Part shown: piece after piece, positions 10,346 to 19,642 of the stretch
Numbering within the stretch: position 1 is the first letter of the stretch
Layout: every line of letters begins with the position of its first letter
Assembly: GCF_029227915.1 (NCBI RefSeq)
Contig: NC_079885.1
Coordinates: forward strand, 8,618,001 to 8,682,000
Reading direction: 5' to 3'
DNA from: Hydractinia symbiolongicarpus
Lineage: Eukaryota; Cnidaria; Hydrozoa; Anthoathecata; Hydractiniidae
Length of the DNA stretch: 64,000 nucleotides
Position numbers and translations under genes: made by a program
Notes under the pieces: model-generated
Told to the model about the DNA's origin: nothing
The model's input: the letters and a program-made list of their open reading frames with translations, nothing else
Database searches by the model: none

Positions 10346-10948
10346 CCTGATAACGAGAAGTGGGACGCAATGCGGCAAAATTTAGATGATACAAAATACT
10401 GACCCATGTTATAATAAAAAAGATCATAAAGTGAGCATTTTTTATAATTTTTGTTCTATAAAAAAGTATTCCTACTGTGAGTGTAGGTGATGTGAAAAGG
10501 TGATTTAAAAACACCTAACATTTACAAGATTATATACACATAGTAGATCTTTAAAATACTTAAGAAGTAAGATATTTTATTAAAAAAAAAAGATGAAAGA
10601 AATGAATATGCTATTAGCACCGTTATGCCACGAGCCGACATTTTGCTGCACCAGCTATATGTCTCCCCAGGGTATTTTTCACATACACGTGTCTCTATTA
10701 TTTAGGTGTTGAAACAATCAAATGACTTTTTTGAGCTATGAATCCAGGTGTGTTAAGTTTCCAAGTTAGTTGTAGCAGATTACAGAGATTGTTTTAGAGT
10801 TATTAATAGCGAATATTTAAATTAAAGAAAAAATGAACATGTCACGGTAAGTGTTTTACATATCCTTTTTTATTAGAACAATTTTACAACAACAATGAGG
10901 CTGAAATTTTATGAAAAAATAAGAACAGAATAAGAACAATGGCAAGGC

Positions 10949-11018
10949 ATTCTCGTCCCCAGAGCTCTTTGAGATAAACTCGAAAGTTTATCTCAAAGAG
11001 CCTTGGGGTCGAGAATGA
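10949..11018. repeat. Near-perfect 33-bp-arm hairpin (foldback/MITE)
   Basis: The left arm beginning CATTCTCGTCCCC and the right arm ending GGGGTCGAGAATG pair across a core of CTCTTTGAGATAAACT, a CGAA loop and its complement. Two GGCTGAAATTTT copies flank it (about 10898 and 11025). The arms differ by only a few bases. Confidence 0.8.
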
Positions 11019-11227
11019 TGGGAAGGCTGAAATTTTTTTCCTGCAAAAAACTCTATAGTTTATTTCAACCCGGGATGAAATCAAAAGAAAAACACGTGTA
11101 AGCACAATTATTTTTTCTTACCAGGATGAGGTCGTAAAATGAAATACACGCTTTTTTTGTAAGAATAGTGTTTTTTCGTTTCAGCCTCAATATTTTTTAC
11201 CAATATCAACCTCATAATATTCTTAGC

Positions 11228-11545
11228 ATGACTACACCGACTGATAGCCTTGTGGTAGAGCGTTCGCTTTCAGTGCGGGAGGTCTTGGGTTCAAACCCCG
11301 GCCGAGTCATGCCAGAGACTATAAAAGTGTGAATCTGTCCTTTCTGCTTATCGCTCAGCATGAGAATAGGATTGATATCTTAGGCGGTTGTCTAGTTGAG
11401 CGATTGCTGTGCTTGCACGACTTTCGTAGCTCAAATGGGAGCTTTAAATGCGCTAGGACCCCCTTCGCAGGACCCTCGTTGATAGCAGTACCAATAGGAA
11501 CTGAAGAGGCTATCCTGGGTAAATAATAGTAATAATAATACACAT
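11228..11545 (+). mobile_element. tRNA-derived SINE, full-length
   Basis: The head at about 11238-11311 has a Pol III A box (TAGCCTTGTGGTAGAGC) and B box (GGTTCAAACCC), with a GACT/GAGTC partial acceptor stem. A unique body of about 200 bp follows and ends AGGCTATCCTGGGTAAAT, then an AATAATAATA tail. The same 3' body and GAGGCTATCCTGGGTAAA end recur inverted at 60363-60472. That confirms an interspersed family and not a functional tRNA gene. Confidence 0.85.
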
Positions 11546-12009
11546 GAAAACATATAATCAGCCTTGATATAATAAAGTTGCTATAATTTACTAGAGTATA
11601 TTTTACTACAACGGACACATTACGTTGTTGCGGATAAAGAAGTTTAGTTTACTTGATATGAAAAAGTAGAACCTGGACATATTCTTAGGATATTCTTAAT
11701 TAGGATATTCTTATTTTTTGATCCGTTTTTGTTATAAAAAAAAGCATGCACACGCAATTTTATAAGAATTTACTTATAAGAATATGTTTTATAGTCTCAA
11801 CTTTTTGTTCTAAATAAGAAATTTTTATGATGCACACATTTTGATTAGAAGTTCAATTTTTTAATGCATATATTTAAACTGAACTTGTTTATTTGTGTTC
11901 TTAAGATGATCTTGACGGTGTATTGTTCCTATTTTGTTCCTGTTTTTCAACCATTCGCAGCCTCGTTTTCCTTTAAAAAAATGACATTTTTTTTCATTTT
12001 CCACTTTTA

Positions 12010-12442
12010 GTTCTTTTGTCGTGAATGCGATCAAAGAGGACGACGTTAAGGTACGCGCGATAAAAGGGGATGGACATTGCTGTTGTATGCCATAGAATTT
12101 GCGATGCAGATGAAAGGCATGCTCGCCATTCCATCCATACAAGAAATAATTGATATGATCCGATTTGAACTATTGAAAAATATCGATTTCTACGCTGAAT
12201 TCATCGGAGATATCGACATACTACATCAGTTTGATGAATATGCGCACCAAAAACGATACGATAGTGATATTGTGGACATGGTTCTACATGCTGCAAGTAA
12301 CTGCTTACGTTTAGCAATCAATGTTTACCTAAAGTACGGCGAGGAATATGTTCTACTAAACTTAAATAAAATAGTGCCAAGGAGAACGCAGTCAAATGAG
12401 ACCATCAACATTTTGAAATCTAGAGATCACTATGATTTTTAG
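12010..12442 (+). pseudogene. OTU-type cysteine protease domain gene, frameshifted (repeat-associated)
   Basis: The start of the domain lies just upstream of the main ORF in another frame (about 12010-12090). It contains a GDGHC motif preceded by a charged strand, the typical OTU catalytic Asp/Cys loop. The frame then shifts, and the 121-residue ORF at 12077-12442 carries the rest: helices (IIDMIRFELLKN), the core, an ARDHYDAI-like terminal motif seen here as SRDHYDF, and a stop. In OTU deubiquitinases the Cys of GDGxC and the His of the terminal HY motif form the catalytic pair, so both catalytic elements are recognisable. The frame break near 12085 and lack of an obvious start make this a pseudogene. 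OTU domains of this type are often carried by transposable elements in invertebrates. The next ORF (12761) is probably part of the same unit. Confidence 0.6.
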
Positions 12443-12700
12443 AATTTGGTAAATTCTTTGAATATTTTCTGCAACCTAGATTCTAGATCTTTTTTCAAGC
12501 AGAAAATCAAAAATGAAACACGAACGTAAAATTTTAAAAACCTGGGAACGAGGTTGTATATTATGCTTTATTGCTTTTTATTTTATGGTTGTTGCAGTTA
12601 CATTAAAACCAAGCAATTGAAAGTGATGAGGCAGGTGAGTATTTGTACAAAGTTGCAACAGCAAAAAAGCAAAAATAAATATCCTAGCAGATTTTAACAA

Positions 12701-13108
12701 GGAAGCTAATCCGGGACGGAAGAAATCAAAATCCACTCAAAGAAGAAGGGTCCTGCTAATTTGAAATCAACGCCAGTGCAGTTTTACGTCAATCTAGTGC
12801 AAGTAAATTCAACTACTAATGGTGGCGCATCAACAACAACAACTACTACAACTGCAACTTCAGCAACTACCACATCTACTCCTACAGCAGCGAAAATATC
12901 TGCGAGTACAAATACACCTACAACTACAGGTATCACAAAGAATTTAGTAAATCAGCCTTCTCAACCAGATCCTGCTCCACACTGTTACCAGCTGACATTG
13001 CTAAAATGTTGTCACAAGAACGTAACATGCTGTTATGGTTGTGGTGGACGATACGGAAAGCCTGAAGAACCAAATGATTTAATTTTAGTCCGAAGTCGAA
13101 GGAGTTAA
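12701..13108 (+). CDS. Thr-rich linker plus CYGC zinc-like motif ORF, probably 3' part of the OTU gene
   Basis: The ORF at 12761-13108 has a low-complexity Thr/Ser/Ala stretch (ACA/ACT/GCA codons) at residues about 22-55. A Cys motif follows (CCHKNVTCCYGCGGRYG), then PNDLILVRSRR and a stop. The motif VTxCYGCxxxF...PNDLIL is one I have seen at the C-terminus of uncharacterised, often OTU-associated, proteins in cnidarian and mollusc repeats, and may bind zinc. The open frame probably extends upstream through AT-rich sequence or joins the OTU part by a lost splice site. No independent start context supports 12761. Function is unknown; treat it as the tail of a repeat-borne gene. Confidence 0.45.
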
Positions 13109-13752
13109 CTCAATTGGCCGACTTTACTCGCGTGAATTATCATCTAAAACAGTCTTGTTTTTCGAAATATGATAATTTTTTTCACGTTTCGTCAATATTA
13201 GTGCCGGATGACTTACGGCACATCTAAGTGCAAGGCACAAAACTCTTTGAAAATCAATCGGCATACTTTATATATTATTACATTTAAACTTTAAAATCTT
13301 TTGTTATACTTTTTATACATATACTTTACACTCTTTTGTTCACAAGATGAAGAACTTTAACTTTATAAAAACCCTAAGACTGTTTGCCAGTGTGATATCA
13401 ACAAAAAATACTGCATTCATATTCTCCTCTTCGTTTAAAAAATGGTGTTCATGATTCATGACACAACGCTTTGTGTATGATATCGATTTTACCTTTCTTT
13501 TTTTTACAATTTTTAATATTCTTTTTTACATTTTCTGTTTTATTCTTTGTTCAACGTGTTTATATTTTTGAAATACCCCTTGTGTATGATTTTTATTTTT
13601 CATCTTTTTTTAGAATTTCTGTTCATTCTTTGTTCAAACGTGTATATAACACACATTGGGAATGACTACCATCGACTTATCATATTTTCCATCCAAACGG
13701 TCCTGATTTTACACATCCGATACACAGTCCCGTGAAACTCGTAAAATATAGT

Positions 13753-13828
13753 CCTGCGTCCCGAGTCCCGCGTCCCAGGTCCCGAGTCCCGCATCCCGAC
13801 TCAACAGGGTCCCGCGTCCCAGAACCCG
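13753..13828 (-). repeat. GC-rich short tandem repeat, inverted relative of 10255-10345
   Basis: Reads as GCGTCCC/GAGTCCC units on the plus strand. Its reverse complement contains the same GGGACGCGGGACC..TGTTGAGTCG order as the array at 10255. The two arrays flank the SINE and OTU region at a distance of 3.5 kb in opposite orientation. Confidence 0.75.
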
Positions 13829-14177
13829 TTGCATTTTAAACACTCTCACCAATGGGTGTCAATGAATTACGCAAATGTATTTCAAAAAACACAACACATG
13901 TTTTGTATTGCAAGGACGTTTAGGAATAAGGTACAATTAAAACGTTAAAAAGCCTAGTTAAAGTTGAAGGCTTACCTGGAAATGACAACGTTTAATTCTT
14001 TGAAATCTGCTTTTGGAAAACAAAAATCGTTTGATATGTTACAAAAAATGAATATTAGCAAATTATAGATAAAAAGATTTAGCAACATGTAGCGCCCTTC
14101 CTAAAAAACGTTTAACTCAAAGACACATTTAAATACTTAAGAAAATCATGTCCATATTTGGACTTAAAATCAGCATT

Positions 14178-17100
14178 TCACAATCGATTCATGCAGTAAT
14201 GAACTGTCATTATAGTAAACAAAAGAAGCAAAGTCCGATTTGCAAAGTTTGTTTTTGAATTTGATGATCTCTTATTTTTTTGAACGATTAGGTCACCTTC
14301 AGAAAAATCATCTTTAACAACTACAGGACATTTTAGTGTAGCTAATTTTTCTTCCGGATGTAAAAGTCGCCATAGAAACCGTCTTGCTTGATTACCCAGA
14401 TTAAATCGTCCACCATAGTTGTATGAACGAAGCATCACAATCACGTATTGGTTCTCGTTTTCATTTTGTTTGGAATTCGTAATCATATAAGATGTAAAAC
14501 CAGGAACAGTTCCCCATGCACCCTGAATGTGGGTTTGGTGTTTCTCCGGTAAGCATGAATATTGTTCTGCAATGTACCATCCATGGCCATATTTGAAATC
14601 TGATGAAGGCATTTGTGTCGGATCTTCTTCAGATTCTGAATCTGTTTTAGGTGATATATTTGGGTCCACTTCAAATATGTTCGATTTATTTGAAAGCGTG
14701 TGCAAGTTTAGTAAATATTTTGCAAGATCCACCGTGGTTGACCATATCCCACCAGGTGGGGTTTTGATCCCGCGGTCTGCATAATCCATTAACGCACGGG
14801 TTTGATTACATGCAGAAAGTTCTTCTCCTCCTTGGCAACCATGAGTTGTTTTCCCTTTTTGTTCTTGATTATAGTCAACCCAAGTAAATACAGTCTCGTT
14901 CATGTCAAATTTTTTAAAAATTTTCTCTGTTATCCAAGTTGTTATCGTAAAGGAATGATTTATCTTCTTTTTGACAAAAGAGTCAAGTCCCAGACCAAGG
15001 ATGGAATAACCAGCATTAGAATAATGGAAATATTCACCTGGTAAACAAGACTTTTGTTTTTTCGACATTTCGTTGTACCCTTTGTAACCACAGGAAGGCA
15101 TCATGTATGATACGACGTGTTGGGTCCATGCTGGCCAGTTATTATCTTGCGTTTGGACACAGTCTATCAGTCCTTGATACTCATCATTTGGTGGACATTT
15201 ACTTGTTGACGTTCTGCTTGAACCATACGAGTACTGTGAGCCTTTTTTGCTTTCTCGGGATAGCCCAGATGTATGTGTGAGAAGGTGTCGAAATGTGATT
15301 GCATTCATATATTTAGAAGAGTTAGGGAAGTCTGAAAGATATCCATCTTTTTCACTGGGGATGTTCCACTTATGAGCGAGTCCAAGTGTTGACAGGTTCA
15401 CGTACTTCGGATGTAACTAAGATGGAGAGTAAAATTTGCGTATATTTCTTGGACTGCTAGCTATATTCATTAATAATATCAAGTTTTGTTTACGTTGCTT
15501 TCGTAGCATATTTTATTAACTTTTTTTATATGGGTTAATAACATTTTAAAAGCAAATGTTAACGAAGGACTGGAAGAGAATTTAAAGTGCTAAAATGGAG
15601 TCAGTTGGAAGAAGTTTCAATTAAATAGCATATTCAGACAGTTATACGCATTTTTGATTTTCCAGGTTCGCTCTTAAAACTTAAGTCTTTAACTTAGACA
15701 GGTTCCATTAATACCACATTAAAATATTTTCTGGAAAGGCATATAACTTTTGGAAATAATTACGCCAAAACGTTGCTGGATGGTCAAAAATTATTCGAGA
15801 AGTAATTTTCACGAATTTCGCGAATTGACAAGTCATGCGCAAAATTTGATCCCACCAAGAAAGCTTTTTTCTCATTTCTTGAAATTAATTCTAAAAAATT
15901 GCCTGAAGCTAGATCTTAAGTATAAAGTACTTCGAAGTTACTCTTAATCTTAAAAGCGTTTTCATTTGTTGCCAACCTTACGTAAATTCATCCTTATCTG
16001 TTTTTATATAAAAATGTCAAAATGCGTACTTCTTAAAATAAGTTCTCGCAATTTCTATTAAATTTCTATTAAACGGCGCGATTTGTGAAACTTTCTGCGC
16101 ACATAAATTTTGAACATATTCTGCGATCTAAAAATTAAAAATGCCGTTTAAACGTCTGAATCTGACTGACTCGTTTTCAGCACTCTGAACTAGTCCTCCG
16201 CCAACCTTTAAAGGGCGAGTCCAGGCAAAAACAGCCCAATCGTTGGACCGCTTTAACTCCTGAGTACCAGATAGTCATGAAAAGTGTTCCCTCATGTTTT
16301 AGAAAAAAAATGAATATTGGACTACCTAACGGTACCAAAAAAGAACCGTTTAGGTCTTATTCTTAGTCACCAAGGGTTAAAATAATTTAAAAAAAAAATA
16401 TGTACTGTCAAAATGGTTGAAAGATGTAAAATGAGCGCTTACACTGCGGAGAACGTAATGCCTACAATTTAGAAATTACTTGTTTTCTAAACCTGAAATT
16501 TAGTAGTACTTTTTCCATTTAAAACAAACTGTTACCCAGGTAGATACATTTGAAAACATACCAACTTCCTTCGAGACAATTAGATTCTAGGCACACAGTT
16601 GGTCTAGCAGACACCATTTCTCGTGCGCAACAGACATTGTTATGCCCGAAAAATTGACCAACACTATTAGTTTCACTTAAAAACACTCACCATATAAGCC
16701 AGTAGACCAAGATATTATCGAGATGCTTCTTACCGAACGAAAAATATGGAGAATTAGTATGAGAATGACAATTACACAAGTAAAAAGATTCATTAAATCT
16801 GTTAAGGCTTTTCTCTGTAAACCGCTAACGTTTAGTATCTGGAAATGCGCATTAAAATTTCGTTGGTCACGAAGTCTGCATTTTCGCAACTTTTGAAGTT
16901 AAGACGAGTCAACTTCTAAGCGCTTATAGAACGCAAACGTTTTTACCAACCAATAAAAAACCAAGAAAACTCTGCCACCTTTGATATAATAGAAATTGAC
17001 TATATTGAACGCCGACGTTTTGACACTGGGAGCTGAGGTTATGAACGCTTCAATAAAATCAGTGTTACGTCATAAATTGTTTTGTTTAGGAGCTTTCGAA

Positions 17101-17765
17101 GTTAAGACGAGTCACCTTTTAAACATTTGCGCAAGTACAAATTTTTAATAACCAATAAAAACCCAGAAAACGCTGCCATCTTTAATGTAATAGAAATTGA
17201 GTATATTGAGTGCCGACGTTTTAATACTGGGAGCTGCGGATGTGAATGTTTTAAGCATCTTACAGTAGAATTCTTTTTTACTTGTTGCTAAAAACTTAAA
17301 GTATACCTTTTCATCCAAATTCAAGCCATGCTTTTCAGCTAACATATCAGCAGCGATTCCAATAAATGTTTTAGTGTTAGATGCAATACGGTATTGATTA
17401 CGTTTTCCTGCATCGCCATACATGTTACCGTCCACATCAGGGATAGCTGGCAAATACCTATTTGAAATATCTTTAAGGTTATTCCATGGTGAACGAGTTT
17501 TGATGTGAACAATTTCCTTACTGATGTTTGCAACTTGTGATTTTCCAAACGATTTTAGATATATTGGAATGAGTTCGCTTTGGTTTTGATTTCGCTTCCA
17601 TACAGTCACATCAATACTACCTGCTCCATCGAAGAGTTGATTTTTCACATTCTTCTGCAGGATACTTTCCAGCTCCTTGATGATTTTTTGATCTTGTGCT
17701 GTGTTATCAGATGCATTGTACAGGCTCGGTGATAAAAGCAAACAAGAGATAACGATAATGTACAT
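14178..17765 (-). CDS. Secreted/anchored serine beta-lactamase-like protein (S12 family), 2 exons
   Basis: Exon 1 is 17765-17307 (153 codons, ends in phase 0 before GTATAC) and exon 2 is 15404-14178 (acceptor AG at 15406-15405), giving 561 residues. The protein opens with a signal peptide (MYIIVISCLLLSPSLYNA). It carries the three S12/class C motifs: SxxK as SNTK at residues 129-132, Y-x-N as YSN at 281-283, and an HxG-type box HIQGAWGTVPG near 445. An HTSGL motif typical of the family lies near 197. A hydrophobic C-terminus (NRTLLLLFTIMTVHYCM) suggests a membrane or GPI anchor. The family includes penicillin-binding-protein-like peptidases and animal LACTB/LACTBL1-type proteins; the substrate here cannot be told. 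All nucleophile-site residues are present, so it may be active. The 1.9-kb intron contains a ~200-bp direct repeat. A second upstream exon is not required, since the signal peptide sits in exon 1. Confidence 0.85.
16890..17250. repeat. Imperfect ~205-bp direct duplication overlapping the beta-lactamase-like intron and exon-1 boundary
   Basis: Segments 16890-17045 and 17093-17250 share GAAGTTAAGACGAGTCA, ACCAATAAAAA and GCCGACGTTTT landmarks in the same order and orientation, with about 10-15 percent visible differences. The second copy ends about 57 bp from the exon 1 donor. Confidence 0.75.
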
Positions 17766-18349
17766 GGCTGATTCTTCCTTCCTAGTTTATATTTTGAACT
17801 TCTTTTTTTCCTTTTAAATATCTGAAATTGTTCTGTTGCCAACGTTTATTGTTTCACTATACAAAAAAATAGTTTTTTATTCTACGCTGTGTGCATGACA
17901 TCAAAACACTTTAAACAAATATTTTCATAACGTATTTGTGTTATTCAATCGAGTATACGCGAGTGTTTGGTTTACTTTCGTAAGAGATCTTTTAACATAT
18001 TGATACGTCACGAGATGCGATTTTGGTACGGCATATCGTTGATCGGTTTCCCATAGTGCTTTATCCGCTTCTATAAGCACGGATACCTCCCCTTCGAGAC
18101 GCTTCTAAAGCATGCGACTATCATATAACGTAATTGTTTTGACTTAGCGTTCAGAATGATGGATATGCGCGCGCATATACGCATAAAAGATAAACAACAG
18201 ACCGTCGTGATTAAAGAGATTCAGTCGATTTACACTAAAAAACTCTGAATTAGAAAAAAGTAGCGCATTTCGACTTTTTTCTTCGTTGAAAGGGTTTTTT
18301 ATTGACGGTGAAAAAAGCTAACCCATTACCCAGGGGTTTTCAATATAAA
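17766..18349. other. Intergenic, no gene seen
   Basis: AT-rich sequence between the beta-lactamase-like start codon and the THAP/YqaJ element. It presumably holds the promoter of the former. No ORF, RNA or clear repeat is recognised apart from a short palindromic run ATATGCGCGCGCATAT near 18163. Confidence 0.5.
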
Positions 18350-18607
18350 TTAGCCAAATTCATAGGCCGGAGGAATGGGCGCTAATGTTTTGCTTGTGGG
18401 GAAAAAAATCCATAATGGGGGGTTTGTTGGGCTTCTAAAGTGAAGCAAATGGAGTTAAACACAAAACGTCCAGCTTTAAATTATGTTATAACGTTATTAT
18501 AAACATTTAGCTGCATAATCGTATAGTTTAACACTTGGTGAAGACCTTTCCGAATATACTGGAAGGTGTCATTACAAACGTTAGCTAGCTAAAAACTACA
18601 ACAAACA

Positions 18608-19006
18608 ATGGTTAAGTGGTCTTGTGCATCAGCCTTGTGTTTCAACAACCACACAACTTTGGGTATTGATGGGAAACCTTTAAAATTTTATCGTTTACCA
18701 AGATTAGAATCTTTAAAATCGCAATATCGGAAGATTTTAAAAACAGATGGTATTAACTGGAATAATGGGTATATTTGCTGTGAACACTGGAGCTCCAATA
18801 AGAGATTATCAGTGACAGACTTGCCAGATGTTGTCGTTTCAGAAAGAAGTTTCCAAAAGCTTGAACAGAAATATGAGAATGCTAATAACTTGGTAAAAAA
18901 ATCAGCCACAGAACTTTACAAAAAAAGATTAAGAAATGCTAAACAAAAGTTGGTAACTGCCAGAAATATAATGAACCAAAATATAAATACTCCATGCTCA
19001 TGGTAA
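18608..19006 (+). pseudogene. THAP zinc-finger protein, truncated after the DNA-binding domain
   Basis: A 132-residue ORF starting in a good context (ACAACAAACAATGG). Residues 5-61 fit the THAP C2CH pattern: Cys at 6 and 11, the FYRLP motif near residue 29, a Trp (INWNNG) and the CCEHW pair near 57-61. A basic, coiled-coil-like helix (KKRLRNAKQKLVTARNIM) follows, and then the frame stops. The stop codon TAA at 19004-19006 is the first triplet of the 285-bp tandem repeat, so the gene was cut by that repeat and its C-terminal part, where a THAP transposase would carry its catalytic domain, is missing. It lies inside the TIR-bounded element and converges with the YqaJ gene. A short stand-alone THAP regulator is a less likely alternative. 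Confidence 0.7.
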
Positions 19007-19107
19007 TGGTATCCTGTTAAATGATATGCACTCACAATTGCTCTCCACATTGGAATATATATAGCTCGAGCTGCCCCAGAGTTCCTGCAGTGCTCAATAC
19101 TGGCTCT

Positions 19108-19143
19108 GGTATCCGCTGACGAAGGCTTGTTAGCCGAAATACC
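19108..19143 (+). other. Hammerhead-ribozyme-like core, copy 1
   Basis: Box CTGACGA, then a short hairpin (GGCT, TGTT, AGCC) and box GAAA. The flanks GGTAT and ATACC pair as helix III would, and a TC sits at the cleavage-site position. Helix I is essentially absent (only CG between TC and CTGACGA), so self-cleavage in this minimal form is doubtful. Confidence 0.35.
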
Positions 19144-19174
19144 AAAGTTGTCTGGATTCTCACGAATCCTTTTT

Positions 19175-19257
19175 GCCGACGACGTGGCTCAGTGGATAAG
19201 AGCCCGCGGTGCATCTGATGCGACGATCCCGGGTTCGAGTCCCTGGGCTGCCGAGGC
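19175..19257 (+). other. tRNA-like Pol III promoter segment, copy 1 (second copy 19460-19542)
   Basis: A-box-like TGGCTCAGTGGATA and B-box-like GGTTCGAGTCC at tRNA spacing. A GCTC/GAGC D-arm forms, but the acceptor and anticodon arms do not pair well, so this is a tRNA-derived repeat head and not a tRNA gene. Confidence 0.7.
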
Positions 19258-19392
19258 AAAGGGATTTCGCGATTACCCTGCAACTTTGTAATGGTATCCT
19301 GTTAAATGATATGCACTCACAATTGCTCTCCACATTGGAATATATATAGCTCGAGCTGCCCCAGAGTTCCTGCAGTGCTCAATACTGGCTCT

Positions 19393-19428
19393 GGTATCCG
19401 CTGACGAAGGCTTGTTAGCCGAAATACC
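19393..19428 (+). other. Hammerhead-ribozyme-like core, copy 2
   Basis: Identical to the copy at 19108-19143 and in the same position of the second 285-bp unit. The same reservation about the missing helix I applies. Confidence 0.35.
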
Positions 19429-19589
19429 AAAGTTGTCTGGATTCTCACGAATCCTTTTTGCCGACGACGTGGCTCAGTGGATAAGAGCCCGCGGTGCATC
19501 TGATGCGACGATCCCGGGTTCGAGTCCCTGGGCTGCCGAGGCAAAGGGATTTCGCGATTACCCTGCAACTTTGTAATGGTATCCTGTTA

Positions 19590-19590
<1 letters not shown>

Positions 19591-19624
<34 letters not shown>
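19591..19624. repeat. (AT)n microsatellite
   Basis: About 15 uninterrupted AT dinucleotides directly after the partial third copy of the 285-bp unit. Confidence 0.95.
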
Positions 19625-19630
<6 letters not shown>

Positions 19631-19642
19631 TTAATAAACATT

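Larger units (their letters stand above)
19004..19592. repeat. Perfect 285-bp tandem duplication with 19-bp third copy
   Basis: Units start at 19004 and 19289 and appear identical. A third partial copy (TAATGGTATCCTGTTAAAT) starts at 19574. Each unit holds a hammerhead-like core and a tRNA-like segment with A box TGGCTCAGTGGATA and B box GGTTCGAGTCC. It interrupts the THAP gene and is followed by an AT dinucleotide run. Confidence 0.9.

Noticed and set aside
11238-11311. Functional tRNA gene
   Set aside because: A and B boxes are good, but the acceptor stem pairs only partly, and the sequence continues into a SINE body repeated elsewhere.
18163-18178. Palindrome ATATGCGCGCGCATAT as a regulatory operator
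   Set aside because: Short alternating purine-pyrimidine palindrome without a second copy or context.
19032-19568. Two identical 83-residue minus-strand ORFs
   Set aside because: They are antisense frames through the duplicated 285-bp tRNA-like unit, and the composition is that of a repeat.
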